From positions 10,933,013 to 10,997,012 of the forward strand of contig CM073324.1 of NCBI GenBank assembly GCA_037043015.1: 64,000 bases of DNA, written 5' to 3'. The position numbers were made by a program, and so were the translations under genes. Source of the DNA: Bryum argenteum. Lineage: Eukaryota > Streptophyta > Bryopsida > Bryales > Bryaceae. Shown here in pieces: positions 58,698-64,000 of the stretch (within the stretch, counting starts at the first letter, position 1; every line of letters begins with the position of its first letter). The notes beneath the pieces are model-generated. The model was not told where the DNA came from, did no database searches, and worked only from the letters and a program-made list of their open reading frames with translations.

Positions 58698-59549
58698 TTA
58701 GAAATTAAGTGGCTGAGATTCGTTGTTACTTGGAGCCTCCTCGGTGCCCGCCTTGGCCTCCATGGTTGCTTGCTCATCCATAGCCTTCTCTGCTTGCAGA
58801 ACAGGTCCGTAATAGTCAGGGTTGGCCTCCATGCACTCTTTGAGGTAGTGTGTCGTCTGTGCACACTTCTCGACCAAGTTGTTGATTCCTGCCGTCTCTG
58901 CACTGTCAACACACGCCTCCCAGGCCGCAAATCGCTTCCCACAAGGACCAGCCTTCATAAACAGGCAGAATCCGCACTCTTCCTCGTCTTCCTGCACGAG
59001 CAAAGAGCATGAATATCAGGACACATGACCTTAGAGACTGACGTACAGAAGTCCAATTGCCTCTTGAGGGAGTGCTACTCAGAATGATATATGCTCAGCT
59101 GTCGGTTCGCTTTAAGCGATACAAAATTCAAACTAAGATTCACGGAAACAAGGATAGTGGAAGCGCGATTCTGTTCCTTTCGAAGCAATTGGCAGTCATC
59201 GTCTTCACGGAGTGTGTTCAAATTAGGTTAGAAAGAGGAGTACGCAAGGAAGATGGATGGCCAAAATGGTGGATCAAGCAGGTACCTTGCCCTCCTGCGT
59301 TAGGCCGTCATCAGGTCCATAGGGCATGGGCTCCTCAGGAGTGAAAGTCTGTTTCACATTCACCTCTTCGTGGCACGTATCCTCGACCTTGCCATCTTGC
59401 GAAACCACCGTGTCCACAGTAATCACAGAATCCACAGTCACTTCTTTCGGTGCTGCACACTGTTCTTCTGTCTGCTCTTGCGGCGGCTCCGGCATTGTGA
59501 CGCCGGCACCCTCGTTCACGCACTCTTCCGCTCTCTCCGCCGCCGTCAT
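58698..59549 (-). CDS. GCK domain-containing protein
   Basis: Two exons on the minus strand, 59549-59286 and 58991-58698, joined in phase 0 across a 294-bp GT-AG intron, give 185 residues. The N-terminal half (1-88) is acidic and low-complexity with no motif. The second exon encodes the plant GCK domain: EDEEECGFCLFMKAGPCGKRF at residues 89-109 with the cysteines of the GFC and GPC signature, followed by WEACVDSAE, VEKCAQTTHYLKECM and ANPDYY. The six conserved cysteines are in CHCH-like spacing. GCK proteins are small eukaryotic cysteine-rich proteins of poorly known function, so I assign none. The C-terminus is Glu-rich. The start is the first ATG of the frame and agrees with the family layout. 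Confidence 0.9.
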
Positions 59550-60329
59550 GGCGCCAAAACTAACTACTTGGCGAATCGATCACGAAACCCTAAATTTCAC
59601 TCCCCAAGAATCTCCAAAACCCAAATCAAAAACCACACAAAATCTCAAAAATCGCACCACACTCATAAACCCTTGCTCGGATCCCAAAACTGTAAAAGGA
59701 ACCGATCTCGGAGAGTGCGGAACTTGAGTGAACTACGTAGAATGACGAGATCGTGAAAGCTATAGCAGCATGGATGGAGTCGCTGTGATGAGCGATGAGT
59801 CAATGCAGCAGCGATGACATGGTGATGTTTCCCGCGATGCTTCCGCTGGGTTCTGGTCTGGATGCGAGGGAAGGTGGGGGAGTGGACGTGCAGCGGCAGC
59901 GGCAGGCGTGGCTCCTGTGCATGCGAACGCCACCGTTGGCTGGCTGCTTCAGTTGGGCCTCACCTTCCTGTACATGCGAAAGAGGAGCGTTAGGGCTTCG
60001 CCACGGCGGTTACCGTCTTGCCCAAGTCTCGCACCTCGCTCTCGTGTGAACGAGAACTCGAAACTTACAATACATCTAAATAATATATCTAGATCTCAAT
60101 CGTACAACCTTGTGATAGACTTGTCCTAGATCATGTGAATCAGATTTAGAATCATAAGGATTCATGGGGGTTGTGAGATCATGATATATTAGTACTCAAA
60201 ATCATATCACAAATTTTCAGTGTGAAGTGAAATGAAATGTTAATTACTTGGGTCAAAAGTCTTCCAACTAGAAACAATATTATATTCATCTTAAGATATC
60301 ATGAATATGCAAAAAAAATAATCCTATAA
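59550..60329. promoter_or_regulatory. Upstream region of the GCK-domain gene
   Basis: 59.55-60.05 kb is GC-richer than the flanks and reads into the gene on the minus strand, consistent with its leader and promoter. Open frames on the plus strand here have no known motif. No clear TATA box was found. Confidence 0.4.
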
Positions 60330-60600
60330 ACTATTTTTGATCTTATATAATAGGCTTGCGATGGTAAACCATGCCCCATGTTTGAAAGCTCAAAAACAAA
60401 AGCTGCTTTCAGTAGAATGCATGCCATTTACTTCATTGTATGAGTTCGGAATTGTTGCAACACAAGCTAAACTCGATTGGGAACTCAACCCAAGTAATTT
60501 CGTCAAGAATAACCCTAAATGAAGAAGTTATCGCTCTTCAAAGTTTTAGAATTTCATCCAAAAATAACAATTTTTGACATTGTGGGCGTTCGAGGATTAT
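60330..60600 (-). repeat. Family A fragment, inverted, far from the main cluster
   Basis: In reverse complement it matches the left part of family A elements; the tip has decayed to GGGCGTTCGAGGATTATAA (about 60,583-60,601). It carries the shared phrase CCATGCCCCATGTTTGAAA. A TTAACCCCTAA end follows at 60,672-60,682 and is another remnant. Confidence 0.65.
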
Positions 60601-60829
60601 AAAAGTAAATGTACAAAAAAAACAAGTTGATTAAATTTCACAAGAAAATCAACGTAAACTTGCTTATACTTTTAACCCCTAATGTTTCACGAAAGTTTTA
60701 TCAAGATTTCGATCATTTTGACTTTTGTTAACTTATATTTTACACCATGAAGTTCTAACCTTCTGAAGTCATAGAGGTTATAGATGACTTTCAACAAGAT
60801 TTTTCATGATTCAGTTTCCCTATATTTAA
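60601..60829. other. Short stretch between repeats
   Basis: No gene seen. It contains an isolated TTAACCCCTAATG end (60,672-60,684) without a convincing partner. Confidence 0.5.
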
Positions 60830-61000
60830 GGGATGCTTTACATGGGGAGTCAAGCCGTACTTAGGGCTGAAAGAGGGGCGAGATCATCTCAACACGATTG
60901 GTTTATTTTTCAAACTTCAAGAAACGGACCAATCACATTGAGAGGATTTTCCCCCTCCTTGAGCCCCGAGTACGACTTGACTTCCCATGTGATGCGTTCC
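60830..61000. mobile_element. Tourist-like foldback MITE (171 bp)
   Basis: Imperfect inverted repeats of about 65 bp begin GGGATGCTTTACATGG on the left and GGAACGCATCACATGG on the opposite strand, with the well-paired inner block GTCAAG. TAA flanks both ends (60,827-60,829 and 61,001-61,003). Size, G-rich tips and a TAA duplication fit PIF/Harbinger-derived Tourist MITEs. No coding capacity. Confidence 0.75.
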
Positions 61001-62423
61001 TAAGAGTTAATCACACCAAGCCTTAAAGTGTCGTCATATCAAGCTGACGTTCACCTAAAAATATAGTACATTCTCAGTTCCTCCACAAAAACAAATAAAT
61101 TGAAGAAATTCCAAAAGTTCATAAAAAAATGTCATTTTTTCTTTCTTTAAGTAAATGAAGTACCAATCATTTGAAGTCAAAGAATCAAACAAGAAACATG
61201 TCACTCAGTAAACAACCTTGTTTTTCAACAAGAAGAACGGTGAGACCGTGATGGCTCTGTCTTTAAAATCAAGAATGATGTACATGAAAATACAATTTTT
61301 CTTTGCATGTTCATTCGATAATTGCTACACATACGGAGTGCTTTAATTGTATATGCTCTACTTTGTTATTTAAAATTGAATTTTCTTGAGTATAATGGAC
61401 ATATTTTGAAAAAGGAAGAAACCTTTTTATAAGTATCAACTTTTAATGATATCATTGAACCATCAAATAACATACAAGAAATCTATCAGTATTCCATAAT
61501 TATGTGAAATCATTAGTTGTGAAAATACTCATACAAGAAGATATCAAATTAACAACTTTTGAAAAGAACTTGCAAATAATTATCCTTGGAAGGAATGCCT
61601 CTTGAAAATTACTTACTAATTAGCATGTGTAATATAATTTGAAAAAATGTCTTTTCAACATAATTATACATTACATTTGAGTAATACACTTTAGGAAAAC
61701 TAGCTTTTGAGCAGATGTCTTAAAAAAATGCCATTTGAGAAATTTGCTCTTATCAAATGCCAATATTTAAACACATTCGAAATAATGTGTATGCCTTGAA
61801 GAAATTGTAAGAAGTGATAACCATAGAAAACATAAATACTATAAATGCTTTCAAGTGAAAGCTGTAAGTACTAACGGAATACATAAAACTGTAAATGCTT
61901 TTGAACTTTGACTTTTGAGTATTCAGGTATTTGAGATCAGGTTTTTGAAATATTTGCATAACTTGAGTATTTGCGTAATTGAGTAACTTGAGTATTTGCG
62001 TAGTTGAGTAATTTGAGTATTTGCATAATTGAGTAATTTGAGTACTTGCGTAATTGAGTAATTTGAGTATTTGCGTCATTGACGGTGCTCCCTTCTTCCC
62101 GCTGGTGAATCTGTGGAGACAACATGATCCTCTGTATAACCCAAAATGCCCTTTATAGATCCTTCCAAAGCAGACCTGCAATCCAATAAATCCAATATCA
62201 ATCTGCTCGTAAGAAACAGTACTGTCAAACTCAAGCATTCAATATAAACGCATCCTTGAGATGCAATATCCTGTCACTTGAGCTTTTGTGCCAGATTTTG
62301 CACCAGATAGATTTGAGTACACAGTAAAAGAACATGTAGTCGTGAAGGGTGTCATAAAGAGAGCATCTTACTTCATTGCAACTTTGATGTTTTTGTATAA
62401 AGCAGGTATCTCCAGTCATACAC
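61001..62423. other. AT-rich region with a 25-bp minisatellite
   Basis: No gene recognised. A minus-strand open frame of 161 codons at 62,238-61,753 runs through the minisatellite, so its repeated segment is an artefact. Its first 55 codons resemble nothing I know. Confidence 0.5.
61947..62085. repeat. Minisatellite, 25-bp unit, about five copies
   Basis: Units GAGTATTTGCGTAATTGAGT plus AACTT or AATTT recur in exact 25-bp register at 61,965, 61,990, 62,015 and 62,040, with partial units on both sides. Confidence 0.92.
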
Positions 62424-62801
62424 ATTTGGAGTCAGCACTCGGAAGAACATGCCGGTGAACTTTCCATTCCGTGCGGGCAACACCTTACCGACAGCCTGCA
62501 AACACAAGTTGCATCGTCAAACCTCAAGATTCAGATCACTATAGTGCAACAAACCTTTTGATCAATTTTACTTGCATACAATGTAAGCAAAACTTGGCTT
62601 ATTATCAATGTTTTACTCTTTGAATGGAAATGCCAACTTAACCTTCCCAGGTTGCTGAACAAATTAGACTATATGATCTACGAAGTGAACTGAATTGAAC
62701 TCACACTCGTTTCATGAATTAAACTCTTCCATGGATTTTTCAGACAATAAGGAAGATTGGTTTACCTTGGCAGCTCGTGTAGAGCTGGGGATGATATTCT
62801 G
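62424..62801 (-). pseudogene. GAPDH gene fragment
   Basis: Two exon pieces on the minus strand: 62801-62766 encodes QNIIPSSTRAAK, and 62495-62424 encodes [15 protein letters not shown] and onward to RVLTPN. Joined across a GT-AG intron they give the glyceraldehyde-3-phosphate dehydrogenase segment that reads [26 protein letters not shown] in normal enzymes, with several substitutions. Further upstream (to about 62,880) the sequence decays into a KDWRGGRAA-like remnant. The N-terminal NAD domain, the catalytic cysteine region and the C-terminus are absent. This is not a working gene. Confidence 0.85.
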
Positions 62802-63241
62802 GACACAACCATCTCCATTTCAGGCTTAAAAAGTGAACTGAGAATCATGACCTTGGTCACGAAGTTCCATATTCTTGATCTACAAGAAGGAAAGCATTCG
62901 ACAAATTTCTGGCTTTGATAACACATCGTGTTCCAATCACAGTAACGTAACGGAAACATTAACAAGAAGTGACTGACCGTACTCACACACTTCAAAAGTT
63001 CAAGCAAAAGAAACGTCTCAACGTTAACTTACCTAAAGTTACAAGAACATTCCATTGCAGGCTCAAAAAAGAAGGGCGCAATTTCGTAGTTCCTTTAACT
63101 CGTCTACTTGGTTGCATACAACCTTGCATTGAGGAACTAAAAGGCTCGCATTGAGGAACTAAAAGGATACTGTCACCAGTATCGTAACTCTTATCTGTGG
63201 GCATGCAGGACTTCAATAGGTTTATGCTTTACTCACATTTG

Positions 63242-63455
63242 GACGGATTGACTTGAGACTTTGTAGTTCCTGCTTTCTCAGAGTGATAACAAAAGAAACA
63301 GCTACGAGAGATCGAGTACATAGCGATAGTAAGGATGATTCAATGACTTTACCATCAGTGTCGTCCCCATGCCTTTGTAAAGCCCCTGATAGCCCTCGTC
63401 GCGCATAATCGTGAGAAGAGCTTGAGTGATGTCTCTGCAATACATTTCATTCGTC
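63242..63455 (-). pseudogene. Mitochondrial carrier gene fragment
   Basis: A piece at 63,455-63,353 encodes QALLTIMRDEGYQGLYKGMG, the matrix-side repeat motif of mitochondrial substrate carriers (R-x-EG-x-x-GLYKG), and ends at a GT donor. A second piece, ending near 63,242, encodes ELQSLKSIRPN after an AG acceptor. The transmembrane segment expected between them is not readable in frame, and the other carrier repeats were not found. It is a decayed or captured fragment, and the substrate type cannot be told. Confidence 0.65.
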
Positions 63456-63731
63456 TGCATCAGAAGAAGAAATCAGTTAAAACTAAGGGTTTGTGATAAA
63501 GTGCACAAAACGACGAAATTGGGCCTCGTGTCATCACACTCTTAAGGTAGGTTCGATTGACGATAAGACTGAAAAAGCTCGTAAGAACAGTATAATTAAG
63601 GTATCGGTATTGTTGCAAACCTCGGATGTCGGATTCTCGTAGTTGTCCAAATCATAGGTAGCTTCAACCTTGCCATTCTGGTTCTCCCACACTTCGACTC
63701 ACACCATCTTGTGCAACCCACAAAGGCGCCA

Positions 63732-64000
63732 TCATTGTTTCAAGACTCTATCACCGATACCCAACGACAACACGAGCAAGTCTTGCTCCCCGCGCACACA
63801 CGAAAACTCACGCTTGTAGTGCAAAACATGCATGAGGGCGGCCACCTTGGGGTTATGCACAACAACTCGTCCATCAATCGCCATGCACGACGTCGTCCGA
63901 CTGACGCCCGCTCATGGAGCAAACACATAGGCGCTACTAGGGAAACCAATGGCTTGCTCGGAGTAAGGTGAGTGATCGGGGCACGCACAGCATCCCAAAA
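63732..64000 (-). pseudogene. Patatin-like phospholipase (pPLAIII-like) fragment
   Basis: An open stretch from 63,884 to a stop at 63,732 encodes MAIDGRVVVHNPKVAALMHV and then HYKREF and DLLVLSLG, matching the catalytic-Asp region of plant patatin-like lipases (normally DGG followed by NNP and later DLLVLSLG). Here the DGG dyad motif reads DGR. Upstream, RTTSC is in frame, but FWDAVRAP (63,977-64,000) lies in another frame, so a frameshift separates them. The window edge cuts the rest. It is probably non-functional. Confidence 0.75.

Noticed and set aside
61753-62238. A 161-codon minus-strand frame
   Set aside because: Most of its C-terminal half is the 25-bp minisatellite, and the rest matches nothing known.

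Overview
The window looks like nuclear DNA of a land plant, most likely a bryophyte (moss-like). The genes are plant-type: V-ATPase subunit D, a CIB-like bHLH factor, a plastid lipase of the PLIP type and a GCK-domain protein. They have short GT-AG introns and fairly GC-rich exons, and sit in long AT-rich intergenic DNA full of repeats. The assignment to bryophytes is an inference. No rRNA, canonical tRNA gene or CRISPR array was seen.

Layout. 0.15-4.8 kb: a 1.6-kb inverted duplication. Each arm carries a first exon that looks like a mitochondrial presequence, and a tRNA-derived SINE with target-site duplications lies in the spacer. 7.0-7.8 kb: VHA-D, intronless, minus strand. 8.4-12.4 kb: a TTAA-flanked MITE, a 95-nt foldback, an AT microsatellite and decayed DNA. 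12.4-14.7 kb (minus) and 40.7-43.0 kb (plus): two nearly identical complete copies of a five-exon bHLH gene in inverted orientation, 26 kb apart. Between them, 18.9-38.2 kb is almost wholly transposon-derived. It holds a Mutator-like MITE, at least eight TTAA-flanked piggyBac-type non-autonomous elements, a complete and apparently intact 5.67-kb piggyBac element (28,034-33,707), and a palindromic foldback element into which a piggyBac-type MITE has inserted. 45-48 kb: a third SINE copy and minisatellites. 48.3-51.2 kb: a four-exon PLIP-type lipase. 53.4-53.8 kb: a Ty1/copia RNase H relic. 58.7-59.5 kb: a two-exon GCK-domain gene. 60.8-61.0 kb: a Tourist-like MITE. 62.4-64.0 kb: fragments of GAPDH, mitochondrial-carrier and patatin-like genes, all on the minus strand.

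The most notable item is the piggyBac system. One autonomous-looking element has perfect 13-bp TIRs (CCCCTAAAGCTCC), TTAA at both ends, all four catalytic aspartates and a C-terminal zinc-binding cysteine cluster. Several MITE families share its TTAA target, its CCCYTAA tips and a subterminal hairpin 15-24 nt from the tip. This suggests one transposase, or its relatives, spread the whole set. The host genes look like ordinary housekeeping and regulatory genes with no shared operon-like logic.
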